From: Streptomyces sp. HUAS YS2
Lineage (GTDB): Bacteria; Actinomycetota; Actinomycetes; Streptomycetales; Streptomycetaceae
Assembly (NCBI RefSeq): GCF_033343995.1
Contig: NZ_CP137573.1
Location: forward strand, 7,039,001-7,103,000
DNA length: 64,000 nt
Direction: 5' to 3'
Shown here one piece after another: positions 27,800-35,260 of this stretch (position 1 is the stretch's first letter; the number at the start of each line of letters is the position of its first letter). The notes beneath the pieces are model-generated. The model was not told the origin of the DNA. It did not search any database and was given only the letters and a program-made list of their open reading frames with translations. The translations under genes and the position numbers were made by a program.

Positions 27800-28516
27800 A
27801 TGAACGACGCGACAACGGAGACGGTCCTGCCCGCCGGCATCGAGGAGACGGCGGACCACGTTCTGCTGCGCATCGACGGCCGGCAGGCGCTCTCCGCGGA
27901 GATCGTCGCGGCCGTCGCCGCGGCCTGCGACCAGGCGGAGGACCAGGGCGGGCGCGCCAAGCTGATCGTCCAGGTGTCCGGCACGCCGGAGAAGCCCCGG
28001 GCCCGCGGCCTGACCGTCTCGCTGGTCAACAAGTGGGAGCAGGTGCTCCGCCGCATGGAGCGGCTGCCGGCGGCGACCATCGCGGTCGCCACGGGCGACT
28101 GCGGGGGACTGGCCCTGGACGCCTTCCTCGCCGCGGACTACCGCATCGCGACCCGCTCGGCCCGTCTGACGGTACCGGTGGAGGACGGGGCGACCTGGCC
28201 GGGCATGGCGCTCTTCCGGCTCGCGAAGCACGGTGCGAACGCCGCGGTGATCCGCCGGGCCGTGCTCTTCGGCACGCCCGTCGAGGCGGCCGACGGGCTG
28301 GCCCTGAACCTGGTGGACGAGGTGGTCGACGACCCGGCGAAGGCCGTCGCCGTCGCGGTGGAGCGGTCGGGCGTCGTGGCCGGGGCCGAGCTGGCCATCC
28401 GGCGCCAGCTGCTGCTGGACGCGCCCACGACGAGCTTCGAGGAGGCACTCGGCGTGCATCTCGCGGCGTGCGACCGCGCGCTGCGCCGGGCCGCCGCGGC
28501 GGGAGCCCGGTCGTGA
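27800..28516 (+). CDS. dpgB: DpgB, enoyl-CoA hydratase-like partner of DpgA
   Basis: 238 residues of the crotonase superfamily. In Dpg biosynthesis DpgB raises the output of DpgA and helps dehydration and aromatisation to 3,5-dihydroxyphenylacetyl-CoA. Visible crotonase features are LPAATIAVATGDCGGLALDAFLAADYRIA and GTPVEAADGLALNLVDEVV. GGAGG (27790-27794) supports ATG 27800; an in-frame GTG at 27785 overlapping the dpgA stop is possible. It overlaps dpgC by 4 nt. It is a single-domain protein and is not fused to DpgD. Confidence 0.92.
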   Translation: MNDATTETVLPAGIEETADHVLLRIDGRQALSAEIVAAVAAACDQAEDQGGRAKLIVQVSGTPEKPRARGLTVSLVNKWEQVLRRMERLPAATIAVATGDCGGLALDAFLAADYRIATRSARLTVPVEDGATWPGMALFRLAKHGANAAVIRRAVLFGTPVEAADGLALNLVDEVVDDPAKAVAVAVERSGVVAGAELAIRRQLLLDAPTTSFEEALGVHLAACDRALRRAAAAGARS

Positions 28517-29850
28517 AGCTCACCGAACCCGCAGGGGGTGGGGGACGGGACGCGCTCGGGGCGGTCTGCGGCGAGCCGGCGCAGGCGCGGGCCGCACTGG
28601 CGGAGGCCGCCGCGCGCTCCGACGAGGTCATCGCGGCCCTGCCCGAGCCGGCGCTGCGCTCGCCCGCCCAGCGGGCCGCCGCCGCGGCCGCGAGCTCCGA
28701 GGCCCGGGCCCTGCGCGCCGCGTTCCTGGGCGTGCACGCCGACGCGGTGTACGACGAGCTCACCGAGGGCCGTACGCGCTATCTGCGGGTCGACGCGCTG
28801 GCCGACGGCGCGGCGACGGCCTTCCCCGGTCTGGTGCCGACCCCCGAACGGCTGGCGACGGAGCGCTCGCGGCCGCAGGCGGACAAGGAAGGGGACGAGA
28901 TCGACCAGGGCCTCTTCTTCCGGGCGGTGCTGCGATCGCCGACGGCCGGCCCGCATCTGCTCGACGCGATGCTGCGTCCCACCCCGCGGGCCCTCGGCCT
29001 GCTGCCGGAGTTCCTGCGCACCGGCGAGGCGGACCTGGGCTCGGTGCGCCTGGTGCGGACCGACGGAGCGGCGCGTCTGACGATGTGCCGCGACGACTGC
29101 CTGAACGCGGAGGACGACCAGCAGATCGACGACATGGAGACGGCGGTCGACCTCGCGCTCCTCGATCCCGGGGTGGAGGTCTGCCTGTTGCGGGGCGGTG
29201 AGATGACGCATCCGCGTTACCGGGGCAGACGCGTCTTCAGCGCCGGGGTGAACCTCAAGACGCTCCACGGTGGCGGGATCTCACTCGTGGACTTCCTGCT
29301 GCGCCGGGAGCTCGGGTACATTCACAAGATTCTTCGCGGCGTCCTGACCGAGAACGCTCCGGGAGGACTGCCGGCCACGGTGGAGAAGCCGTGGGTGGCG
29401 GCCGTGGACACCTTCGCGATCGGCGGCGGCTGCCAGATCCTGCTGGTGTTCGACTACGTACTCGCCGCGTCGGACGCCTACGTCAGCCTTCCTGCCGCCA
29501 AGGAGGGCATCATCCCCGGGGCGTCCAACTTCCGTCTGGGCAGGGCCGTCGGCCCGCGTCTGGCCCGGCAGATGATCCTCGGCGGTCGCCGGCTGAGGGC
29601 CGGCGAGCCGGAGGCCCGGCTCGTCTTCGACGAGGTGCACGAGAGCGAGGCGCTGGACGAGGCGGTCGAGGGCGCGCTGCGGCGGCTGCGGGGTTCCGCG
29701 GTCCTCGCCAACCGGCGGATGCTGAACCTCGCCGAGGAATCCCAGAGCGAATTCCAGACATACATGGCCGAGTTCGCGCTGCAGCAATCACTTCGCCTGT
29801 ACAGCTCCGACGTCATCGACAAAGTGGGACGGTTCGCCGCCTCGAGTTGA
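28513..29850 (+). CDS. dpgC: 3,5-Dihydroxyphenylacetyl-CoA 1,2-dioxygenase (cofactor-independent)
   Basis: 445 residues. DpgC oxidises 3,5-dihydroxyphenylacetyl-CoA with O2 to 3,5-dihydroxyphenylglyoxylate without metal or cofactor. An N-terminal helical region of about 200 residues precedes the crotonase core, as in DpgC. Core motifs are RVFSAGVNLKTLHGG (oxyanion-hole region), TFAIGGGCQILLVFDYVLA and PAAKEGIIPGASNFRL. Start GTG 28513 overlaps the dpgB stop. It is the last gene of the precursor operon. No separate DpgD gene follows, so its hydratase activity may come from DpgB or from elsewhere. Confidence 0.94.
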   Translation: MKLTEPAGGGGRDALGAVCGEPAQARAALAEAAARSDEVIAALPEPALRSPAQRAAAAAASSEARALRAAFLGVHADAVYDELTEGRTRYLRVDALADGAATAFPGLVPTPERLATERSRPQADKEGDEIDQGLFFRAVLRSPTAGPHLLDAMLRPTPRALGLLPEFLRTGEADLGSVRLVRTDGAARLTMCRDDCLNAEDDQQIDDMETAVDLALLDPGVEVCLLRGGEMTHPRYRGRRVFSAGVNLKTLHGGGISLVDFLLRRELGYIHKILRGVLTENAPGGLPATVEKPWVAAVDTFAIGGGCQILLVFDYVLAASDAYVSLPAAKEGIIPGASNFRLGRAVGPRLARQMILGGRRLRAGEPEARLVFDEVHESEALDEAVEGALRRLRGSAVLANRRMLNLAEESQSEFQTYMAEFALQQSLRLYSSDVIDKVGRFAASS

Positions 29851-29863
29851 GGGGCGGATCGAT

Positions 29864-29892
29864 GCTCAAATGAGGCGCAGCAGCAGTTGAAC
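29864..29892 (+). promoter_or_regulatory. Second StrR-type operator (GCTCAAATG-N11-CAGTTGAAC)
   Basis: The right arm CAGTTGAAC (29884-29892) matches the StrR-family half-site. The left arm GCTCAAATG (29864-29872) matches GTTCAACTG at 7 of 9 positions, and the spacer is exactly 11 bp, as in the box at 18657-18685. It lies 372 bp before the regulator start and just after dpgC, so autoregulation is likely. Confidence 0.6.
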
Positions 29893-29903
29893 ACTCTTGC
29901 CGT

Positions 29904-29922
29904 CCGGTCGGTATACCACCGG
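29904..29922. promoter_or_regulatory. GGTATACC-centred inverted repeat upstream of the StrR-type gene
   Basis: CCGGTCGGTATACCACCGG is an imperfect palindrome around a perfect GGTATACC core (29910-29917). It starts 12 bp after the StrR-type box. The same core occurs at 57474-57481. Whether any protein binds it is unknown. Confidence 0.3.
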
Positions 29923-30264
29923 CGTTCAGGCTTTGCCCGAATGTCGGCGCGTACTGGCCGGTCGGCATGAACTGCTGTGAGTGCTGTGACTCCTGTGACG
30001 AGTGTTCTTCTGGGGAATGTTGATCCGTCCGGTAGACACGGCGGGGTCGGAAAAGTGACGATGGACACGGCAGACAGCAGCGTTACGGGGGGCCGAGATC
30101 GTGGTGCTCTGCTGCCCTCCCGCCCGTTCCGGGCCGCGTCATGAGCCGACGCGTCGGGACGGCGGGGGTGAGGTCGGGAACGGCAAGAGGTGGCTCGGCG
30201 AACGGTATTCGGATCGCCCTTCAAGTGAGCTGGAGCGGCGTATTCCGAATCGGAACCGGATTAG

Positions 30265-31338
30265 GTGAATACCTTGATTCAGTCAGTTCGCACACACAGA
30301 TCGGACTCGGAGAACCTCGGTGGCGAGGGCGGCGATGTTCCGCGGCGTCAACCGGAACGTCAGTCGAATGTCTCCCTGATGTCCATCGACTTACTTCTTC
30401 CCGGCGAGTCTCCCCGTTCGCAGGGGCTCGACGAGGAGCACATCGCCAGGCTGGCGGAAATCGACACGCCGATCCCGCCCATTCTCGTGGATCGCCGCAC
30501 CATGCGGGTGATCGACGGGATGCACCGCCTCATGGCCGCGAAACTGCGCGGCCAGGGGCTGATCGAGGTCGAGCTGTTCGACGGAACGCCGGAAGAAGCG
30601 TTCCTGCGGGCGGTGGAGGTGAACGTCTCCCACGGCCTCCCGCTGTCCCTGGCCGACCGGCGGGCCGCCGCCGGCCGGATCATCACCTCCCACCCGCAGA
30701 TGTCGGACCGGGCGATCGCACGGGCGGCCGGCCTCGGGGCCAAGGCGGTCGCGGCGATCCGCCGTCGCGCGGCCGACGTGCTGCCCCAGCTCACCGCCCG
30801 CATCGGCAGGGACGGCAAGACGCGCCCGCTGAGCAGCATGGACGGTCGGCTCAGGGCGGCCGAACTGATAGCCGAGCGCCCGGAGGCCTCGTTACGCGAG
30901 GTGGCGCGCCTGGCCGGCATCTCTCCCGCGACCGTCAGCGATGTCCGCAAGCGGCTCGAGTCGGGACTGGCTCCGGTGGTGGAGCCCGCCCGTGCCGCCG
31001 AGTCCCCGGCGGACGAGCCCGCGGTGGCCGATACCGGCGAGCGGCGCGTCGAGCACCGCAAGAACCCGTTCCCGGCGGATCCCGCCGCCGCCCTGGAGAA
31101 GCTGCTGAGGGATCCGTCGCTCCGGCACAAGGAGGGCGGACGACAGCTGCTCCGGCTGCTGCAGCAGCAGAACGCGGTGGTGACGCGGGCGGGCGAGGAG
31201 CTCATGGAGGCCGTGCCGAGTCACTGCGGAACCCTGGTGCTGGACCTGGCCCGGTACTACGCGGGGACGTGGACGGACCTCGCGAAGCAACTGGACGAGC
31301 GCGTACGGCTGGAGAACCGACGCGGAGCCGGTGAGTGA
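30265..31338 (+). CDS. strR-like: StrR-type (ParB/HTH) pathway-specific activator with two TTA codons
   Basis: 357 residues. After a variable N-terminus, the ParB-like domain begins at SIDLLLPGESPRSQGLDEEH (39-58) and continues PPILVDRRTMRVIDGMHRL. It is followed by helix-turn-helix regions (RAIARAAGLGAKAV; SLREVARLAGISPATVSDVRKRL). This is the layout of StrR, Bbr, Tei15* and Dbv4, cluster activators. TTA leucine codons at 30391-30393 and 30892-30894 make translation dependent on the bldA tRNA in Streptomyces. Two boxes of the family are present in the window, upstream of the precursor operon and of this gene. Start GTG 30265 is the longest fit; ATG 30379 would begin just at the conserved domain. 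The PaaK-like gene follows after 18 bp. Confidence 0.92.
   Translation: MNTLIQSVRTHRSDSENLGGEGGDVPRRQPERQSNVSLMSIDLLLPGESPRSQGLDEEHIARLAEIDTPIPPILVDRRTMRVIDGMHRLMAAKLRGQGLIEVELFDGTPEEAFLRAVEVNVSHGLPLSLADRRAAAGRIITSHPQMSDRAIARAAGLGAKAVAAIRRRAADVLPQLTARIGRDGKTRPLSSMDGRLRAAELIAERPEASLREVARLAGISPATVSDVRKRLESGLAPVVEPARAAESPADEPAVADTGERRVEHRKNPFPADPAAALEKLLRDPSLRHKEGGRQLLRLLQQQNAVVTRAGEELMEAVPSHCGTLVLDLARYYAGTWTDLAKQLDERVRLENRRGAGE
30391..30393 (+). promoter_or_regulatory. TTA codon (bldA checkpoint) in the activator gene
   Basis: In-frame TTA for Leu in SIDLLLP, early in the reading frame. TTA is very rare in high-GC Streptomyces genes and needs the bldA tRNA. A second in-frame TTA lies at 30892-30894. 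Confidence 0.9.
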
Positions 31339-31356
31339 CGTGGTGACGGTCGGATC

Positions 31357-32643
31357 ATGACGGAGCCCGCAGGATTCGAGGACGCGCGTCAGGAGATCGC
31401 CTACGCATTCGAAAACACGGCCTTCCTTCGTCGGCACATGGAGGAGAACGGCCTCCGCCCGGGCGATATCAGGAACGCGGACGACTTCCTGCGGATTCCG
31501 CCGACGTCGAAGGCGGACTACCGGCGAAACTTCCCCGCGGGGGTGCTCGCCAAGGGATACACCCTCAACTCGCCGCACGTCATGCGCTTCCAGAGCTCCG
31601 GGACGTCCGGCGATCGTCTCAACAGCGCCATCCTCTCCTACGACCTGGCGCGCCGGCAGGCGACGGCCCTCGCGGTCAACCGCCGCTTCGACGATCTCTG
31701 GCGTCCCGGCAGCAGACCCAAGGCGTGCCGGTTCGCGCCGCCGAACTGTTCGGACGTGGAATGCGCGACCGGACTGTCCACCCTGGAGGACCGGACGCTC
31801 CCGGACGGCACCGTGGTGCTGTCCGTCGCCCACGACCTGATGGCGACCCCCGAATGGCAGATCGTCAAGGCCCTCGACGAGCTGGAGATCTGCCAACCCG
31901 ACCTGCTGCTGGTGGACTCCACGCACTTCGCCTTCCTGGTCAGATGGGCGCGGCGGCTCGGACGGCGGATCACCTCGCCACGCACCCTGCACATGGTGAG
32001 CGGCTACACCCTCATGACACGTGTGGCCCGTCGGGAGATCGACGCGTTCATGGGCGCGGACATGCCGGTCGGCGACATGATCGGCATGTCCGAGCTGGGG
32101 TATCTGGGGTTCGAGTGCCACAAGGGACGTCGGCACATCAACAACCGGGACTTCTACCTGGAGTTCGTCCGGGACGGCAGACCGGTCGAGATCGGCACCA
32201 TGGGCGAGTTGTACGTGACCACGATCGACGACACCCTGGTGCCACGCATCCGGTACGCCACCGGGGACTACTTCACCCCGCTCGGGGACGCGTGCGACTG
32301 CGGCAGCGAGCTGCCGGTGGTACGGATCGAGGGCAGGGCCACGCAGGCCGTGCGGCTGCAGGACGGCCGTCTCGTCTCGCCGGGAGCGGTGGACGCCGTC
32401 GTCGGCGACGCACCCTGGATCGACCTCTACCGACTGGAGCAGGACCCGACGGGCGCCTGCACCTTCCGGTACGTCGCCAACTCCGGGGAACAGGCCGGCG
32501 ACGCGTCGGCGCTCGAAGACCGCCTGACCGAGGCTCTGGAGCCGAACCGCGTCCGCGTCGAGGCGGTCGACTACATCGCCACCGAACGCAGCGGGAAGTT
32601 CCAGGCGTGCGTGTCCCACCTCTCCGCGGAAGGCGCGTGGTGA
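31357..32643 (+). CDS. PaaK-like AMP-forming ligase (phenylacetate-CoA ligase family)
   Basis: 428 residues of the ANL superfamily, PaaK branch. Motifs: QSSGTSGDR (P-loop), DMIGMSELGYLGFECH (A5 region with cysteine-rich continuation), YATGDYF (A7/A8 region) and a C-terminal SGKFQACVSH with the likely catalytic Lys. Such enzymes adenylate an aryl or acyl acid and pass it to CoA, a carrier or another nucleophile. The acid is unknown. The next gene, a cysteine desulfurase, overlaps it by 4 nt, which suggests joint action: an acyl adenylate could receive sulfur to give a thiocarboxylate, or the pair could tailor an end of the peptide. Dihydroxyphenylacetate-type or hydroxybenzoate-type acids from the Dpg/Hpg routes are possible substrates. 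All of this is inference. Confidence 0.82.
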   Translation: MTEPAGFEDARQEIAYAFENTAFLRRHMEENGLRPGDIRNADDFLRIPPTSKADYRRNFPAGVLAKGYTLNSPHVMRFQSSGTSGDRLNSAILSYDLARRQATALAVNRRFDDLWRPGSRPKACRFAPPNCSDVECATGLSTLEDRTLPDGTVVLSVAHDLMATPEWQIVKALDELEICQPDLLLVDSTHFAFLVRWARRLGRRITSPRTLHMVSGYTLMTRVARREIDAFMGADMPVGDMIGMSELGYLGFECHKGRRHINNRDFYLEFVRDGRPVEIGTMGELYVTTIDDTLVPRIRYATGDYFTPLGDACDCGSELPVVRIEGRATQAVRLQDGRLVSPGAVDAVVGDAPWIDLYRLEQDPTGACTFRYVANSGEQAGDASALEDRLTEALEPNRVRVEAVDYIATERSGKFQACVSHLSAEGAW

Positions 32644-33863
32644 CCATGAAGGATCCCTGCCGGGACGATTTCCCCGCGCTGGGCCGGGAGATCGACGGAC
32701 GCGCGATCTCCTACCTGGACAACGCGGCCACGACCCTGAAGCCGCGCTCGGTCGTCCAGGCCGTCTGCGAGTACTACGAGTCCAACGGCGCGAACATCCA
32801 CCGCGGCAAGCACCGGCTCTCCGAGGAGGCGTCCGATGCCTACGAGTCCTCCCGCACGGTGATCGCCCGGCACATCGGCGCCGCGGCGAACGAGGTCGTC
32901 CTGCTGAAGAACACCAGCGAGGCGCTGAACCTCGTCGCCGCCGGCCTCGATCTGGAACCGGACGCGCGCATCGTGGGCTGCCTGGACGCGCACCACTCCC
33001 AGCTGCTGCCCTGGCGCAGGGTCGGGCGGCTCGATCTGGCAGGCGTGGACGCGCACGGCCGCCTCGACCGTGAACACTTCCGGAAGCTCCTGAGCGACCG
33101 GCCCGAGGTGGTCGTGCTCACGCACTGCTCCAACGTCACCGGGGTCGTCCATCCGGTGCGGGAGCTGGTGGCCGAGGTCCGCGCCGCCTGCGACGCGACG
33201 ATCGTGCTCGACGCCGCGCAGTCCCTGCCCCACGGGCGCCTCAACGTGCGGGACCTGGACGTCGACTTCATGGCGTTCTCGCTGCACAAGATGCTGGGTC
33301 CCACCGGGGTCGGCTGCCTCTTCGGCCGCAGCGAGCAACTCGCGGCGCTGCGTCCCCTGTCGGTCGGCGGGGGCATGGTCGACTGGGTCGACCTCGACGG
33401 CAGTGTGGACCGGCGCATCCCGTTCCGGTTCGAGGCGGGGACCCCGGCCGTCGCCTCCGTCATCGGCGCCGCCGCGGCGATCCGGTACCTCGAGGAGCTC
33501 GACCCGGAGCAACGCCACCGGCACGACCAGGACCTCTGCGCGGCCCTGGTCGACGGCGCCCTCGCCCGTCCCGGCGTGCGCCTGATCGGCCCCCCGGACC
33601 GCACCGACCGGATCGCCCTGGCGTCCCTGCGCCTGGACGCGGGGATCCCCGGCGGCGAGGTCGCCCGGCTGCTGAGCGACTCCTACGGCTACATGGTGCG
33701 CAGCGGCCACATGTGCGCCCAGCCGCTGGTCACCGAACTCGCCGGCGGCGAGGTCCTCCGCGTCTCGGCGTACCTGTACAACGAGGTCGCCGAGATCGAG
33801 GGCTTCTACCAGGCCCTGGACGAGCTCCTGACCTGGATGGCACCCCCCGCCCCGCGCGGCTGA
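32640..33863 (+). CDS. SufS/CsdA-type cysteine desulfurase
   Basis: 407 residues, class V aminotransferase fold, group II desulfurase. HKMLGPTGVG carries the PLP lysine (Lys217). GHMCAQP carries the sulfur-accepting cysteine (Cys359), so it should be active as a desulfurase. It starts MKDPCRDDFPALGREIDGRAISYLDNAATT, the usual SufS start. I chose GTG 32640, which overlaps the PaaK-like stop and has GGAAGG 6 nt upstream; ATG 32646 is the alternative. No SufE, SufU, sulfur-carrier protein or Fe-S assembly genes are adjacent, so this is not a suf operon. Its position suggests sulfur delivery within the biosynthetic pathway. A different PLP reaction on Cys-like substrates cannot be excluded. Confidence 0.88.
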   Translation: MTMKDPCRDDFPALGREIDGRAISYLDNAATTLKPRSVVQAVCEYYESNGANIHRGKHRLSEEASDAYESSRTVIARHIGAAANEVVLLKNTSEALNLVAAGLDLEPDARIVGCLDAHHSQLLPWRRVGRLDLAGVDAHGRLDREHFRKLLSDRPEVVVLTHCSNVTGVVHPVRELVAEVRAACDATIVLDAAQSLPHGRLNVRDLDVDFMAFSLHKMLGPTGVGCLFGRSEQLAALRPLSVGGGMVDWVDLDGSVDRRIPFRFEAGTPAVASVIGAAAAIRYLEELDPEQRHRHDQDLCAALVDGALARPGVRLIGPPDRTDRIALASLRLDAGIPGGEVARLLSDSYGYMVRSGHMCAQPLVTELAGGEVLRVSAYLYNEVAEIEGFYQALDELLTWMAPPAPRG

Positions 33864-33889
33864 CCGGGGGCGCCACCCGGGGTCCGCCG

Positions 33890-34385
33890 AGCGGCGCCGG
33901 TGAGTGGGCGTTGCGTAGCAACTGCCGTGGAGTGCCGGAGCCGTCGGCGGGGACGGACCAGAGGTCCTTGGTGCCGTCGTCGTGCTGCTGGGCGTAGGCG
34001 AGGGTGGCGTCGTCCAGCCAGGCCGCCTGGTCGTCGACGCTGCGGGTCTCGGCCGTGGCGGTGACGCGGCCGGTGGCCACGTCGAGCACGGAGAGCCGCC
34101 GTCCCCGGGTCGAGTCGCCGTCGATGGGCGCCTTGAACGCGATCCTGGTCCCGTCGGGGGACAGCGAAGGGCATTCGACCCGGTCGCGCACGGTGCGCAC
34201 GGTGCGCGCGGCGAAGTCGCCCCGGACCAGGTAGCGGTGACCCTTGGTGTACATGGTCGCGTAGAAGGTGTTGTCGTCCTCGGTGAACGTCACTCCCCAG
34301 TAGTTGACGTCGGCCGACCGGTAGGGCTTGCCGTCCTTGACGACGGAGAAGGTCTCCAGGGTCTTGAACAGGCCAGGACCAGGAC
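33890..34385 (-). pseudogene. Remnant of a TolB-like beta-propeller protein gene
   Basis: Minus-strand reading runs from about 34385 (TLETFSVVKDGKPYRSADVNYWGVTF) to about 33890. It shows propeller repeats SLSPDGTRIAF, DDQAAWLDDATLAYA and DLWSVPADGSGTP. Both ends are missing: the N-terminal signal sequence and first blades are replaced by the MFS fragment, and the frame runs on without a natural stop into the antisense of the desulfurase gene. Clearly a fragment. Confidence 0.75.
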
Positions 34386-35202
34386 CAGCAACGGCCGGCC
34401 CTGCAGGGAGCCGGACAGGGCCAGATAGACGAGGAGCAGGGCCGTGTAGCCGCTGAGGACGACGGGGACGCGTCCGATCCGGTCGGCCAGGGCCCCGACC
34501 GGCACCGCCGGCAGGAGATAGGTCAGGCTGGTGCCGACCGCGAGCAGCGGGAAGCTCCCCAGGGACACCTCCTCCTGGCGCTGCAGCAGCAGATGGACGA
34601 AGCCGTCGCCGATGACGGCGAACCCGAGCAGGCACGCCGCGAGGAGCAGCCGGCGCACCGGCGCGACGCGCAGCAGCGTCAGAGCCTCGCGCGGGGAGGC
34701 CGGCCTGGCGGGCGGGCGTTCGTCGTGCCGGTCCCGGACGAACAGCACGAGAACGAGCACGCCGAGCGCGGCGATGCAGAAGCTGGTGACGAGTACGGCG
34801 TCGAAGGCCTGCCCGGCGACCGCCAGCACGGCCGGCGCGACCAGCGGCCCGAGGAACGCGCCGAAGCTGTCCATCGCCCGGTGCACGCCGAAGGCGCGGC
34901 CCAGCGCGTGCGGCGGGGGCCGACAGGGTGATGAGCGCGTCCCGGGGTGCGGTCCGCAGTCCCTTCCCGGCCCGGTCGACGGCGACGACCAGCCCGATCG
35001 CGCCGGCCGTGCGTCCGACGGTCAGCAGGCCGAGCTTGGCCAGCGCCGACATCGCGTACCCGGTGCCCGCCACCGCTTTCGGCTTGCGGACCCGGTCCGC
35101 GACGTAACCGCCGACGAGCCACAGCAGGGCGGTGGCTCCGGTGTACATTCCGTCGATCGCGCCGTAGGCCAGCGGGCGCGCGGCCGCCGTCGTCGGCCTC
35201 AT
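34386..35202 (-). pseudogene. Remnant of an MFS transporter gene, frameshifted and truncated at both ends
   Basis: The minus-strand reading shows MFS features: GAIDGMYTGATALLWLVGGYVADRVRK, then VDRAGKGLRTAPRDAL, then after a frame change HALGRAFGVHRAMDSFGAFLGPL and LPAVPVGALADRIGRVP. The frame changes at a run of five G (plus strand, 34916-34920), consistent with one extra base. The first membrane span is missing at about 35200, and the protein stops matching at about 34386, where it fuses to the TolB-like piece. The homopolymer shift alone could be a sequencing error; the truncations could not. Confidence 0.75.
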
Positions 35203-35254
35203 CGGCCTCGTCTGGTTCGTCGAGCGCCTGCTGCCGCCGGGCGGCGCCGCTTAG
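35180..35254 (+). pseudogene. 3' end of a plus-strand membrane-protein gene, probably a remnant
   Basis: The plus-strand reading gives about 24 residues, VVGLIGLVWFVERLLPPGG, then the stop TAG at 35252-35254. It looks like the last membrane helix and tail of a small membrane protein. No upstream part exists in the same frame. It abuts the point where the MFS remnant loses its N-terminus, as expected at a deletion junction. Short, so uncertain. Confidence 0.4.
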
Positions 35255-35260
35255 GCGGCG

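Larger units (their letters stand above)
29851..30264. other. 414-bp intergenic region between dpgC and the StrR-type regulator
   Basis: No coding sequence is convincing here: the frames crossing it are shadows. It contains a second StrR-type box (29864-29892) and a GGTATACC-centred repeat (29904-29922). The remaining roughly 340 bp before the regulator start shows nothing I recognise. No hairpin terminator was found after dpgC. Confidence 0.6.

Noticed and set aside
32640..33863. Part of a suf Fe-S cluster assembly operon
   Set aside because: No sufB, sufC, sufD, sufU or related genes are adjacent; the neighbours are a PaaK-like ligase and a pathway activator.
33730..35202. Single intact 490-codon minus-strand gene
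   Set aside because: Its reading joins an MFS start, a frameshifted low-complexity part, a propeller fragment and antisense of the desulfurase gene; it is a composite of remnants.
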